Origin: Ahaetulla prasina | Taxonomy: Eukaryota > Chordata > Lepidosauria > Squamata > Colubridae | DNA: 64,000 bases | Direction: 5' to 3' | Assembly (NCBI RefSeq): GCF_028640845.1 | Contig: NC_080546.1 | Coordinates: forward strand, 69,159,205-69,223,204 | Shown here: piece after piece, positions 33,951 to 44,700 of the stretch | Position numbering within the stretch: the first letter of the stretch is position 1 | How the letters are laid out: the number at the start of each line of letters is the position of its first letter | The notes under the pieces: model-generated | Database searches by the model: none | Told to the model about the DNA's origin: nothing | The model's input: the letters and a program-made list of their open reading frames with translations, nothing else | Translations under genes and position numbers: made by a program

Positions 33951-34864
33951 CTAAGGAGGTAATAAAGGCCAAAACAATTTTCATGGATGAGGAAGGGAGG
34001 ATAGTAATGGTGGAGGTAACGATGAACTATAAACAAATACTTTTAGTGGCAATATATGCACCAAATGATAACCAAGAAGACTTCTATTGTAAATAAGAGA
34101 ATTGGAGTATGAAAACATATGTATAGTACGTGATTTCAATGCAATTGTGGATGTGGACTTGGATTATAAAACTAAAAAGATTAATAAGAAAGCTAGGAAA
34201 ATACTTCCAAAAACCTTGTTCAAAATGGTGGAAGAATTAGCTATTCAAGATGCTTGGCGGGAAGATTTTGGGAGAAAAGTGAATATACATTTTATTCAAA
34301 TAGACATATGCCTTGGTCCAGAATTGATATGATGTGGATGTCAGAAGACTTATTAGCTAATATACAAGAAACAAACATTGAAACAAGCACATGGGTGGAT
34401 CATAATCTGATGAAAATTATATGGAAGAGACAAAAAAAGAAACTAAGGTAGACATTGAATCAAACAATTTAAATGAAAAAGAATTTTTACAGCATATGGA
34501 AAAGGAGTTGGTTTTCTTTTTTAAAGAGAATAGAAAAAAAGAAACTGTGTCCAATACATTACAAAATGTATGGGACACAGCCAAAGCATATATCAGAGGA
34601 CTGGCAATAATGTATGTGGGAAAAAGAAATAGAAAGAAAAGACAAGTTCAAAAAAAAAAAATAGAGGAGGATTATAAGAAGTTAGAAATGGAATTGCAAA
34701 AGGATTAAAAAAAAAGGAATATAAGGAATCAAATGGATTTGAAAAAACATAAATTGAATCTAATAGAAAAGGAGGACTTAGCTCAAAAAATTAAGAGGTC
34801 TAAAAAAAACATTTTTTGAAAATGCAAATAAACCAGGAAGATGGTTGGCATATAGATTGAAAAA
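33951..34864 (+). pseudogene. L1 endonuclease C-terminus and linker, inverted segment
   Basis: Plus-strand frames 34102-34332, 34254-34451 and 34421-34708 together read DFNAIVDVDLDYKTKKINKK, then RIDMMWMSEDLL, STWVDHNL and the lysine-rich linker to NKPGRWLAYRLKK just before the duplication. These are the endonuclease end and the region before reverse transcriptase. Two frameshifts break it. Confidence 0.8.
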
Positions 34865-34879
34865 AAGCACCCACAACTT

Positions 34880-36252
34880 CTGAAGGCAAGCTGTTCCACT
34901 GGTTAATTGTCCTCACTGTTAGAAAGTTTCTCCTTAATTCCAGGTTGCTCCTCTCCTTGATTAGTTTCCATCCATTGTTTCTTGTCCTGCCCTCTGGTGC
35001 TTTGGAAAATAAATTAACCCCCTACTCTTTGTGGCATCCTCTCAAATACTGGAATATTGCTATCATGTCCCCCCAGTCCTTCTTTTCTCTAGACTAGTCA
35101 AATTCAAATCCTCTAACCTTTCTTCGTATGTTTTAGTCTTCAGGCATTTAATCATCTTAGTTGCTCCAAAGTCCAAAGTCTCAACATATTTTTTATAATG
35201 TGGTGACCAAAACTGGATGCAGTATTTCAGGAATGGTCTTAGTAAGATTTTATAAAGTGGTACTAATATTTCACATGATTTTGATTCTATGCCTCTGTTT
35301 ATACAACCCAGGATTGTATTAGCTTTTTTTGGGTGCAGCGGCACACTGCTGATTCATGGTTAAGTGATCATCCTCTAGGACTCCAAGGTCCCTCTCACAG
35401 AGATTTTTGTGCAGCCATGCTGGTTTCTTCTTGGATTTCTTGTCTCTCTTTTGTGTTGGCCTGGGCTTTTATGATCATATTTTTCAGTGTTTCCCATGCT
35501 TTTTGAATTGCTTTCCCCTTTAGGATTTTCTTCCATGGAATTTAGCTTAGGCTCTCTGTGAGTTTGTTAAAATCAGCTCTTTTAAAGTTTAAGACATTGG
35601 TTGGATTATATTCTATTGCTTCTGTTTGCATTATATTCAATTGCAGCATGACATGGTCACTCTTGCCCAAGGTTCTGGTAACTCCCTCTTATCATTTCTT
35701 CTTTATTAGTAAGAATTAGGTCCGGTATAGTTTTTCCTCTAGTTCCCTCCTCTACCTTTTGGATGTCAAAGTTGCCAGTTAAGTTGGTTAGGAGTCTGTT
35801 TGATCTCCCACTTGCTGCAGAGTTTGTCTCCCAGTTGATATCAGGGTAATTAAAGTCTCTCATTATTACTGTCGTATGTTTTCCTACATACATTTGTTAA
35901 TTGATTAGCAAAGAGTTCATCTATTTCTTCTGCTTGGTTGGGTAGCCCATAGTGTACTCTTTTAGCAATGTTATTTTTTTCTTTTATATTGACCCATATG
36001 GATTCTAGGTGGTTTTCATCCTTGGTTTTGTGTATTTCTGTAGAGATATAGTGATCTTTTATATATAATGCAACTCCATCTCCTCTTTTGTTAGGTCTGT
36101 TTCTTTTGAATAGTTTGTAGCCTTCCATCAGTACATTCCAGTCATGAGTTTCATCCCACCAAGTTTCAGTAATGGCAATTATATCATATCTGCCTTCATG
36201 TACTAACACTTCAAGTTCACCCTGTTTGTTCCCTAAATTTTTGAGAGTTAGT
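34880..36252 (-). mobile_element. CR1 ORF2 remnant: endonuclease and C-terminus, no RT core
   Basis: Frame 36209-35850 carries the endonuclease (IIAITETWWDETHDWN, RGDGVALYIKDH). The frame 35893-35657 continues with MRDFNYPDINWETNSA. Then the linker QKAWETLKNMIIKAQANTKE follows, and near 35412 it joins directly to CERDLGVLEDDHL and MNQQCAAAPKKANTILGCI, the C-terminus (35344-35063). The whole fingers-palm region, including the YADD motif, is missing. 3' UTR sequence fills 34880-35060. Confidence 0.85.
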
Positions 36253-36547
36253 CAGTGGTGGATTGCTCCCGGTTCACAGAGTTAAAGCTAGCACGCTTCA
36301 CAACGGGGGGAGACTGGTTTCCCTCCTCCTCTGGGAGCCCATTCCCTGCCCCACTCACTCCTGACAGCTCTCTCTCTCTTGGGATGGAGAGCAAACCTGT
36401 AAGTAGCCACCTGCTGTTTCCCGCCAGTCAGGCAGAGCGAGAGGCGAGGAGTGGAGAGACAGATTTGGCTGCATTCAGCCCTCACCAAAGACGCTCACCA
36501 GTTAGCCAGTCTTCCTCTGTGTGTGTGGCTTTCTCTTGTTCCCTGTC

Positions 36548-37031
36548 TGTCAGGCTACCTCCGACGGTAAATAGGAAAGAATTCACCTTGACTCCATTTG
36601 GAATGAAAACAAGTACTTATACTTTTACAGTCTTGATAGCAGCCAAGCAAAGCTGGAACTGAGACAAAATATGGCAAACATATCATATCCCCCCAATTGT
36701 CCCTCCTCCTTCAGGAGGTCAGGCTGGTCTGGTCCAATGCCAACTCCTTCACGGCCCCTCGTGGTAATCTTCTTCCACAGGTCTCTGGATGTCAGTCAAC
36801 TCAGGAACGCAGTGTCGGTTAGAAAAGCGCGCGCTGATAACACTCAATCATTAATCATCCCTCCTCCCTGTTATGTCAGCCGACACACTTAATAGCTCCT
36901 TTCCCTTACCCGGACGGTGGTATGATACATCTCATGATCTTAAGAGTTTATGATACAGAAATAAACATTTTACATTCTATCTACTGATATAATCATTTAA
37001 AAGTAAAGGAAGAGTGGAGTGGAGGCTGACA
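36548..37031 (-). repeat. Gypsy 3' LTR
   Basis: Inverted ends TGTCAG and CTGACA delimit 484 bp. Upstream of it on the minus strand a purine-rich GCAGGAGGGCCGAA is a plausible polypurine tract. Confidence 0.85.
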
Positions 37032-37601
37032 TTCGGCCCTCCTGCAACAAGGACGTCAGTCCTAGAAAGAAAAAAGAGAAGTTAGGGTTTGTCAGGATAT
37101 TTTTTATAGAATTGTGCTATCTTTTCCGATGCGAACATCTTCTTTGTTCACCCATTCAGCTTGGGATAATGGAAGTGTTTCCAGGAAATAAGATATTGAA
37201 TTTTATTTCTATGTTTTCTTGAATCTAAAATTTCTTTTATTTCAAAGTGTTGTTCTCCTCTATGAGAATTGGTATAGGAGGGTGTATGGTTAGGACGGAA
37301 AGTAGAGCGTGTGTTCAGGTTTCAGCAAACTCACATGGAAAACGGGTGGATTCTCCTAAGTGTTTTTGGTAAATCTAGTTGTACCGTCACGGGGTTGATG
37401 ATTTTACTATGGGAAAGGTCCACATATTTGGGTCCAAGTTTCTTAGATTTCTGAGTGGTTTGAAGATATTTGGTGGAAAGATAAACTTTATCGCCCACTT
37501 GATATTTGTTCTCAGGGGACCTTTTTTTATCTGCTTGTTTTTATGCATGCGGTGGCGTCGTCGATCGCCTTTAGTCATTTTCCATGTGCTTTGTATTTGA
37601 T

Positions 37602-38552
37602 CTATCCATTCTGATAAAGAGGAAACAGTAGTTTCTTCCTGTGGGAGTTCGAGATAGGAACAAAATCTTGGCCTGAAGCTATTTTAAAGGGAGTAAATCC
37701 CGTGCTACTATGAATTGAGTTGTTGTAGGCAACTTCAGCAAAAGGTAAGAGATCAGCCCAATTATCTTGCTGGTAGTTAACATAACATCGGAGATATTGT
37801 TCTAGTACAGAGTTCGAACGTTCACAGCTTCCATTAGTTTGAGGATGATGGGAGGAGCTTAATCCTTGGTGGAACCAATGAGTCGTAAAATTCTTTCCAA
37901 AATTTAGAAGTGAATTGAACTCCTCGATCTGAAATGATGCGATCAGGCACTCCATGAAGTCTATAAATGTGTTGTACAAACAACTTTGCTAGAGTCTTTG
38001 AGGAGGGTATTTTTGAACATGGAATAAAATGGACTTGTTTGGAGAAAAGGTCAGTTACTACCCATATAACAGTATTGCCTGAACTTTCAGGTAATTCCAC
38101 TATGAAATCCATGGATATTTCTTTCCATGGGGTTCCTGGTCTGGCTACCGTTTGTAATAGTCCAGGAGGTTTTCCCGGAGGCCTTTTGGATGATGCACAG
38201 AGGGCAACTTGCTACATATGCTTGAATGTCTTTTAAGACTTGGCCACCAAAATTGTCTTTTAAGAAGATGCAAAGTTTTCACAAATCCAAAATGCCCTGC
38301 CATTTTAGCATCATGGCATCGTTGTAGGATGGTTTCTCTGAGTGATAGAGGAACATATAGTTTTGTTCCAATCCAAGCTAGTCCATTTCGGAGTGTGCAT
38401 TCATGGGAATGCGTTAAGTACCAGTCATCGGTGTTTAAAGCTTCTTTAAACGATTTGGTTAGTTCATCTGGGAGTGAGGGGTCAGCTTTGGAGTGGCTTC
38501 TAGTTATTGCTGGGGCCGCCAACTGTTGCACGGGAAGTATTGGTTGAACCAC
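37602..38552 (-). pseudogene. Gypsy integrase
   Basis: Three overlapping minus-strand frames hold the zinc-binding region (RCHDAKMAGHFG, frame 38552-38145), the core (DFIVELPESSGNTVIWVVTD and HGVPDRIISDRGVQFTSKFW with two catalytic aspartates, frame 38112-37834) and the end of the core with HHPQTNGSCERSNSVLEQYL (catalytic glutamate, frame 37979-37602). Frameshifts near 38140 and 37850 break it, and the second cysteine of the zinc motif is lost. Integrase joins element DNA to the host. Confidence 0.9.
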
Positions 38553-38599
38553 CTCGGAACGAGTGCAATTGTATTGGGGTAAACGTGAAAGAGCATCTG

Positions 38600-38972
38600 C
38601 TAAGAAGTTTTTCCCTCCAGGAATATAATGTAAAGTAAAATTAAAGCGGTTAAAATATTGAGCCCAACGGGCTTGTTTAGGCGAAAGTTTTCTAGGAGTC
38701 TTTAGCGCTTCTAGATTTTGTGATCAGTCCAAACTTCAAAAGGATGATTTGAACCTTCTAAGAATTGTCTCCATGTCCGTAGAGCCCAATGAACTGCAAA
38801 CGCTTCTTTTTCCCAAATAGCCCATCGTCTTTCGGTTTCAGTCAATTTTCGAGAAGTGAAAGCACAGGGTTGTAAATTACCATCAGTATTGTTTTGGAGC
38901 AAGACGGCTCCGACTGCTACGTCACTTGCATCAGCTTGTATTACAAAAGGAACATCCATGTCAGGGTGCTTT
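38600..38972 (-). pseudogene. Gypsy RNase H
   Basis: The frame 38959-38711 shows PFVIQADASDVAVGAVLLQ, KLTETERRWAIWEKEAFAV and FEVWTDHK, the RNase H motifs following reverse transcriptase in Ty3/Gypsy. After 38711 the frame is shifted. Its upstream codons are cut from the reverse transcriptase by the L1 at 38990-40657. Confidence 0.85.
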
Positions 38973-38989
38973 AAAATAGGTTCGGCGGC

Positions 38990-40657
38990 CTCGCCAGGGG
39001 TCTCCCAACCGACATACAGGACTGTGGGGACCGATGCTGGCGCGTCCTAGGCTCGGAGGTTCGGCCACAGGCCGCGCCATTATTTTGGTGGCCGCCTGGG
39101 CCGCTGGGCCCGGTGACACCGGGGCATTGGATTTATAACTGCAGCAGCCTGGTGGTGAACAGGGCACGGAGAAGAATTGAGGAGGAGAAGGGAAGGGAAT
39201 ATCGGTAAACGTGAGTGGACTGCTCCGGTGCGGGGGTTTTTCTCCCCTGCGGTTGGAAGGAGCACGAGTTATTCTGGAGAGAGGAGAACTTAAAATAAGA
39301 AGATTACCGGTTTTGTGGAGCTCTGGAGAGAAGAGGTGATGGAGAAATTTAGGAGGAAGGTTTGAGGCCCCTCCTTCTGGGGAACAGTGGTGGCGTCCAG
39401 CTTCCGCCTTCACTATGAGAATTTTGATGACATCACTTCCCTTGACTTCCTGGTTGACTAACTGTACTCTGGACTCGTTGCTCCTGTGAGTGCCCCTGGT
39501 GGATCCGGAGGAAATTACAAGGATACTGTGCCTGCCTGAGGATTTTGTATTTTTTTTCCTTAATGGCAAAAGGTCAGAGACCAACTGCTGGAGAGATGGA
39601 GAGAATTTTGGAAAAGTTATCTAATATGGACAAGAAATTGGATGAAATAAGAGCAGAAATTGTGACTATCCAAAAGGATTTAAAGGATACTCAACAAGTT
39701 TCAGCAGAAAACAAGCAGAAAGTGGAAGGTCTGGAGGGAGAGATGCGGGCAGTGCAGAAAAGAGAGGAGACGACAGGCAATGCTGTGCTTGGACTACAGA
39801 TGGATAAAATGTCTTATTTCCTTAGGTTTCAAAATTTGGAAGAAGTGGACCAAGAAGACTTGAGAGATGTTGTGACTAAATTGTTGGGAGAATTTCTTGG
39901 GAGAGGTGTTGATTTCATGAATTGGGATGTGGATCGAGTTTATAGAGTTAATTGCAATATGCACGCACGCATGCAGTTCCCAGAGAGGTTCATGTCAAAT
40001 TTGTGAGAAGAGAGGCGAGATGAAATTCTAAAAAAACATAGGAGTGGGGCACTGATTTACAGGGCCAGGGAGATAGCCATTCTGAGGCAGATACCCAGAC
40101 AGGTACGTGAAAAAAGAAAGAAATATTATTTTTTGTCAAGCAAATTGTACCAGAAGGGAGTGGGCTTCAGATGGCTGATGCCAGAGGGATTGATGATTTT
40201 CCGGGAGGGCATTACGAAAAAAATCAGTACAATTGCGGAGGCTACGGCCTATGTGGAGGAACACAAAGCCTTCCTGGAATCAGATGACCCAGGAATTGAA
40301 GAAGGGGAGGTTATAGATCATGGGGCTGAGGCGGCTGCCGCTGTTGCGGCCCTGGAGTTGGGTCAGGCTGAACCCAGAGTTCTGAGATCCAAAACTAGGA
40401 AGTGATAAAGATATTTGGGATTGTGTTGGTTTTCCTTATTCTCTTTTGTACGATATTCTGTTTATTCTTGACTCTTCTTTATTACGTATTTAAAATTTGT
40501 AAACTTAGCTACTTCGTGTCACCTGCTTGCCTTATGGCTGTTGTATGTGTTTAAAAAATTTGAGTAAAATTCTTATTTTAGATAAGAAAAATGAAAATTT
40601 ACCATACCTGATATGTATTTGTATAAACCTTTTTTGACTAATAAAAACTTTTTGAAT
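38990..40657 (+). mobile_element. ORF1-only L1-type element (copy Z)
   Basis: Flanked by a 17 bp duplication AAAATAGGTTCGGCGGC (38973-38989, 40658-40674), whose codons complete the Gypsy frame. It has a 570 bp GC-rich 5' UTR, ORF1 and a 250 bp 3' UTR ending AATAAAAACTTTTTGAATAA. No ORF2. It is a different subfamily from copies X and Y at the 5' end. Confidence 0.85.
39563..40405 (+). pseudogene. L1 ORF1 of copy Z
   Basis: Starts MAKGQRPTAGEMERILEKLS at the ATG at 39563 (an upstream TTG at 39545 is less likely). Codons 10-80 form a coiled coil, then the RNA-recognition region (DKMSYFLRFQNLEEVD). One frameshift near 39990-40005 moves the reading frame, which continues through FVRREARDEILKKHRSGALI to the C-terminal domain (FRWLMPEGLMIFREGITKKI) and ends at 40405. 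About 280 codons in all, a normal ORF1 length. A single shift suggests a young copy. Confidence 0.8.
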
Positions 40658-40674
40658 AAAATAGGTTCGGCGGC

Positions 40675-41540
40675 AAAGAGTCGTTTCAATTTTTCAAATG
40701 CTGCTTGACATTCCATTGTCCATTCGAGGGGTGATGATGGTTTGGGTTTCGTGTCTCCTTTAGTTTTTAAGAGGTTAGTGATTGGTAAAGCAATTTGAGC
40801 AAAGGAGGGGATGAATTGACGATAGAAATTTGCAAATCCCAAAAAACTTTGGAGCTGTTTGCGTGTGCGTGGGGGGGCCCATTCCAAAACAGCTTTCACT
40901 TTTCCTGGATCCATTTCTAACCCATCAGCCGAGATGCGATATCCTAGGTAGTCTATTTTGGTTTGATGGAAATCACATTTGGATAGCTTGCAATATAGTT
41001 CTGCAGATAATAACTTTTTGAGTACAGCTCTTACTAGTTTAATATGTTCTTCCATTGTTTCTGTATAGATAAGTATGTCGTCAAGGTAGACAAGAACTCC
41101 TTTGAACAAATGCTGATGGAGTATTTCATTTATTAGTTGCATAAAAACTGCGGGCGCCCCCTGCAGTCCAAATGGCAGTACTCGAAACTGGAAACATCCT
41201 AGTGGACAGTTGAAAGCGGTTTTCCATTCATCCCCCTCTTTTATACGAACTCTGTAGTAGGCTTCTCGCAGGTCCAGTTTGGTGAAGAATTTTCCCTTCG
41301 CTAAATGTGCTAACATGTCTTTCATGAGTGGCATGGGGTATATGTTTTCAAGACACATGCGTTTAGGTTCCTATAGTCAACTATAAGACGAAAGGAGCCA
41401 TCTTTCTTTTCTCGGAACATCACTGGCGCCGCCACGCGAGGCCTAGCCGGTTGGATAAAGCCCCGTTCTAGGTTTTTGTCTATGAATTTACGTAGCTCTC
41501 CCAATTCCTTTTGGGTCATGGGTGGTATGATACATCTCAT
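40675..41540 (-). pseudogene. Gypsy reverse transcriptase
   Basis: The frame 41540-41322 gives GELRKFIDKNLERGFIQPA and FREKKDGSFRLIVDYRNLN. After a frameshift near 41360, frame 41358-40675 gives FFTKLDLREAYYRVRI (catalytic aspartate), FRVLPFGLQGAPAVF and VLVYLDDILIYTE (YLDD), then LGYRISADGLEMDPGKV and SFLGFANFYRQFIPSF. All palm residues are kept. The frame is interrupted at its C-terminus by the L1. Confidence 0.92.
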
Positions 41541-41636
41541 GATCTTAAGAGTTTATAATACAGAAATAAACATTTTACATTCTATCTACTGATATAATCA
41601 TTTAAAAGTAAATGAAGAGTGGAGTGGAGGCTGACA
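41521..41636 (-). repeat. Truncated Gypsy 5' LTR
   Basis: 116 bp identical except two sites to 36916-37031. Its left edge joins the reverse transcriptase coding sequence directly, with a few bases (GGTGG) compatible with both sides. Confidence 0.85.
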
Positions 41637-41638
41637 CT

Positions 41639-41954
41639 GTCTCTGTGTGTCTTCTCATTCAGAAAACCCTGTGTGCTTTCTTTGGGGCTTTTCGCTACCT
41701 GTTTTTCTTCTTTCCTTTTGGAAATCCGGGCTTGCTGAGTAGTGAGCAGCAGAGGCTTCCCTCCTCCTCCCCCTCCTCTCGTGCTCACCCTTCCAGCCCC
41801 AAGAGGGTCACAAGGGGAGGAGGGGGAGGAGGAAAGCCTCCAGCGCTCATTCCTCAGCAAGCCCAGATTTCCAAAAGGAACAAAGAAAAATGGGTTGTGA
41901 AAAACCCCAAGGAAAGTACACAGGTCTTTCCTAGAGAATGAGAAGACAGAGACT
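41639..41954. repeat. Long imperfect palindrome
   Basis: The left arm GTCTCTGTGTGTCTTCTCAT and so on through CTTTTGGAAATCCGGGCTTG is matched by the right arm CAAGCCCAGATTTCCAAAAG through GAATGAGAAGACAGAGAC. Arms are about 150 nt with CCTCC/GGAGG-rich sequence near the centre. It belongs to the hAT interior and directly abuts the Gypsy insertion. Confidence 0.8.
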
Positions 41955-42015
41955 GGGATGGGTGGGTGGGGGAGACACACCCACCCACACACAAACACAG
42001 ACACGGGGAGGGGGA

Positions 42016-42075
42016 GAAGAGAGAAAAAGAGAGAGAGAGAGGGAGAGAGAGGAAGGGAGAGAGAAAGAGAGAGAT
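42016..42075. repeat. (GA)n-rich microsatellite
   Basis: Purine run of GA, GGGA and GAAA units. Confidence 0.85.
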
Positions 42076-42685
42076 GAGAGGGAATGTTTAAAGTTGCAGA
42101 CCCCTGAGCCAGGGGAAGGGACAATAAGAAGCAATGGAATCTTTCTCTTCAAGTTTTAAAGAAGGAACAGATTTGCTAATCAGACTTTGGTCTTTCAGCT
42201 TTCAATAAAATAAAAGATGCCACTAAACGCCTTCTGAAATAAGGTGATCCAGTCTATGTCTCACTCAAGATCAGGATTTTTATGGGCTTTGCTGTGGGAG
42301 GTTTTATCTCCACTCCCTTCCCAGGTATTTGAATATCTGCAAAGATGCAATCTCGCCCAGGTTTTTATATGAATAGTCCTGCAAATGCTTTTATAGAAGC
42401 TGCATTAGCTTTTGGGCCCTTCTGAATATTTTTGCCTTAGATCCTGATGACAGCAGTTCACTAAAGGTGACTCTGGGTGGCACACAACAGTGAGATAAAA
42501 CTATATAAAAACTATAGATGTAAAACATAAAAATCCATATCAATAAATAAATTGGCCACGACAGCCCAGTCACATGACCAGGAAGCCACATCCACCATCA
42601 CATGACCAGGAAGCCACACCCACAAAATAAGCCATGCCCACAAAACCGGTAGTAAAAAAAATTGGAACCTACCCCTGGAATTAGT

Positions 42686-43786
42686 GTATAGGCATTTGAG
42701 TCCTTTATGGGTATGTTTCTTATATCTCCTACTTTGTGACTGGGATTTCCATCCTTCCCAACACTCTCTACTTCATTTATTTCTTTTTTCTCTTTACTCC
42801 CTTCCTCTTTATAAGATTGGTTATCTAGTACAGGGGTCCCCGACCCATGGTCCGTGGACTGGCACTGGTCCAGGGCATGCCAGAAACTGGGCCATGCAAA
42901 CAAGTCAAGGTCCATTTGCGAGATGCAGGCACCACATGAAACATTGCCCACTCTGGTCCTCAGAAAAACTTCTCTCCATGGGAACTGATGCCCAAAAGGT
43001 TGGGGGGGGGCTGATCTACTGATTTTTGCTTGGAATCAGGTTCTAAAGGTTGTGAAAATTGGCCCCCCTCCCCCCTCAATTTTAGTGTAAAGCCCTTTTG
43101 ATAAGATGAGCCAGGCATTTTCCAAATATGTTCTTTCCAGTTCTTGTGACGTTCACTCCATCCTTTGCCAGTAGCCCTTCATGTAAGTAATGCAGACCAT
43201 TGTCTAGGAAGCCGAAGTTCTGTTCACAACACCAGTTTTTAAGCCAGTGGTTCATTTCTAAAATCGTTTGCTCCCTCATTGGACTTTTGTTGAAAGTACA
43301 GATGAAAACACCACTTGTGCTCCTAATTCTTTAATTTCTTCCCTAGCTGTTCATAATCTTTTATTGTTTTCAGATTCACTGTTGTGTCATTGGTCCCTGT
43401 ATGTAGAAGAAGAAAGGGGTAGTAATCTGTGGGGTTGATTATTTTAGTAAGGTACTCAGTCACGTCTTTGATTTTTGCTCCAGGACGATAACATACCTCC
43501 CTGCATTGACTGTTCAGTCTGCAGACTACAGTTTCTGTTCCCCTAAGAATTGAATCTTCTATCACCAATACTCACCATTTTTTCTCCATAGGGAAGTCTG
43601 GGATACTATTCTTCCTGTCACAAGATTGTGTCTCCTTTCTAGAAACTATTGACTGCTCTTTTATAGATGTTTACATATTTTCTTCCTGCGGGAGGCTATG
43701 AAAGCAATTGTTCAGTTTCTAGAGCGATTCACTGGTGTGGGCTAGGGTAGATAGAAGGTGCTTTGCTCTTGGTTGCTATTTTCTTC
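42686..43786 (-). mobile_element. CR1 5' part with ORF1 esterase-like region
   Basis: The minus-strand frame 43568-43323 reads VIEDSILRGTETVVCRLNSQ, CYRPGAKIKDVTEYL and LLLHTGTND, the SGNH-type esterase motifs of CR1 ORF1. Frame 43279-43082 continues with EMNHWLKNWCCEQNFGFLDN and VNVTRTGKNIFGKCLAHLIK. The CR1 endonuclease region continues left of the hAT (36252). A small hAT (42831-43013) and a solo LTR (43787) are inserted. Confidence 0.8.
42831..43013. mobile_element. Short hAT MITE (CAGGGGTCCCCGACCC)
   Basis: The left end CAGGGGTCCCCGACCCATGG and right end CAAAAGGTTGGGGGGGGGCTG delimit 183 bp. The flanks ATCTAGTA and ATCTACTG match at 6 of 8. The GGTCCGTGGACTGGCACTGG interior is typical of this widespread vertebrate repeat. 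Confidence 0.75.
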
Positions 43787-44362
43787 TGTTGGAAGAAATA
43801 TCCATCTGGGTTCAGTTCCAAGTGGGGACAAAGACACTGGAAACATGGAGGCTGCTTGGAAAGATGGTTTAATGGTGGTCAGGATCACATGGCTTGAGTT
43901 CCTGAACAGAAAAGGGCCTGAGATCCTGTGTGCTCCCTGGTTTTATGCTTTTTCTGAGCTTTGACCTTTCTGGGGCACAGGAAGAGTATCCTGATTGGTT
44001 GTCAGACTCCCAGGGGGTGGGAGTCTTAGCTAGCCTTGCTGGCTGTCTCTCAAGCTTGCTTGAGCCTTGCCATGTGGTGAGTTTCAGTTGTATTGTGTTG
44101 CAAATCATGGGGGGATTGAGTGAGCTTGGTTGAAGCCTTAATTGCCCATTGACAAAGGTGGGGAGAATGAGTGAGCTTAGCTGAGGCTTTTAATGGCCCA
44201 TTGACAAAGGTGGGGGGGGAGTCAGGAAGTTGCAGGGAGCTCCTTTGTCTTTAAAATATGTTTCTCCATTTCTCATCCAGGAAGGTATAATATTCTGCTT
44301 TTTAAAATATTTCCTAGAATATTTCATTCTTCTAGGAGGGGGGTGGGTGCTAAATTCCTACA
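43787..44362 (-). mobile_element. Solo LTR of the ERV1/ERV2 family
   Basis: Nearly the same sequence as 4200-4733, flanked by a perfect 4 bp duplication CTTC (43783-43786, 44363-44366). On the minus strand a CCAATCAGG box (complement of about 43991-43999) and GCATAAAACC (complement of 43939-43948) are kept. Confidence 0.88.
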
Positions 44363-44700
44363 CTTCTAAAAGTGACGTTTCAATTGGTCTTCCTACTTAG
44401 GTTCATATATAGGGTCATTTTTTTTCAGAAGCCATTTGTTCCCTATTGTGTTCAGTTTGGATATATCGGCTAATTGGGGGATTATCAAAGATGTTACTCT
44501 AAAATTTTAATTTTTCATCTTTCTTGGGGAAGTGTCTATGTTTGTAATGTTTTCAAATATCTTTTAGAAGATAAATGCTGATATGTTCAAAATAATGGAT
44601 GTCAAAATTGAGTAGATCTGCCTTTATATTTATATAAACATCAATTTTGTTTAAAATAAGCCAGACTTGTTTTAATTCTTCTGAGACTTCTTTAAGGATT
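44363..44700. other. Unannotated sequence, possibly the CR1 5' end
   Basis: Follows the solo LTR. CR1 sequence would be expected here, but I cannot identify it. Confidence 0.3.

Larger units (their letters stand above)
30963..34864 (-). mobile_element. L1 insertion with inverted 5' segment (twin priming)
   Basis: Flanked by a 15 bp duplication AAGCACCCACAACTT (30948-30962, 34865-34879) in the CR1. The segment 30963 to about 33950 is L1 ORF2 and 3' end on the minus strand; the segment from about 33950 to 34864 is the more 5' part of ORF2 on the plus strand. That arrangement is the signature of twin priming. A hAT (32185-33159) interrupts it. Confidence 0.85.
36548..41636 (-). mobile_element. 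Ty3/Gypsy retrotransposon with internal deletion
   Basis: Flanked by a perfect 5 bp duplication CTGTC (36543-36547, 41637-41641). On the minus strand the order is partial 5' LTR (41636-41521), reverse transcriptase, RNase H, integrase, 3' LTR (37031-36548). The rest of the 5' LTR, the primer site, gag and protease are deleted. The shared 116 bp of the two LTRs differ at about two sites, so the insertion looks recent. An L1 is nested at 38990-40657. Confidence 0.9.
36253..42677. mobile_element. hAT element, 6.4 kb with nested Gypsy and L1
   Basis: The left end CAGTGGTGGATTGCTCCCGG and right end TTGGAACCTACCCCTG are imperfect inverted repeats. The flanks GAGTTAGT (36245-36252) and GAATTAGT (42678-42685) match at 7 of 8. 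Removing the Gypsy leaves a 1.3 kb hAT with a GGAAGCCAC-type repeat block at its right, a long palindrome (41639-41954) and a GA-rich tract (42016-42075). CR1 sequence lies on both outer sides. Confidence 0.75.

Noticed and set aside
38961..39584. 207-codon minus-strand frame
   Set aside because: Antisense to the 5' UTR of L1 copy Z, with no motif.
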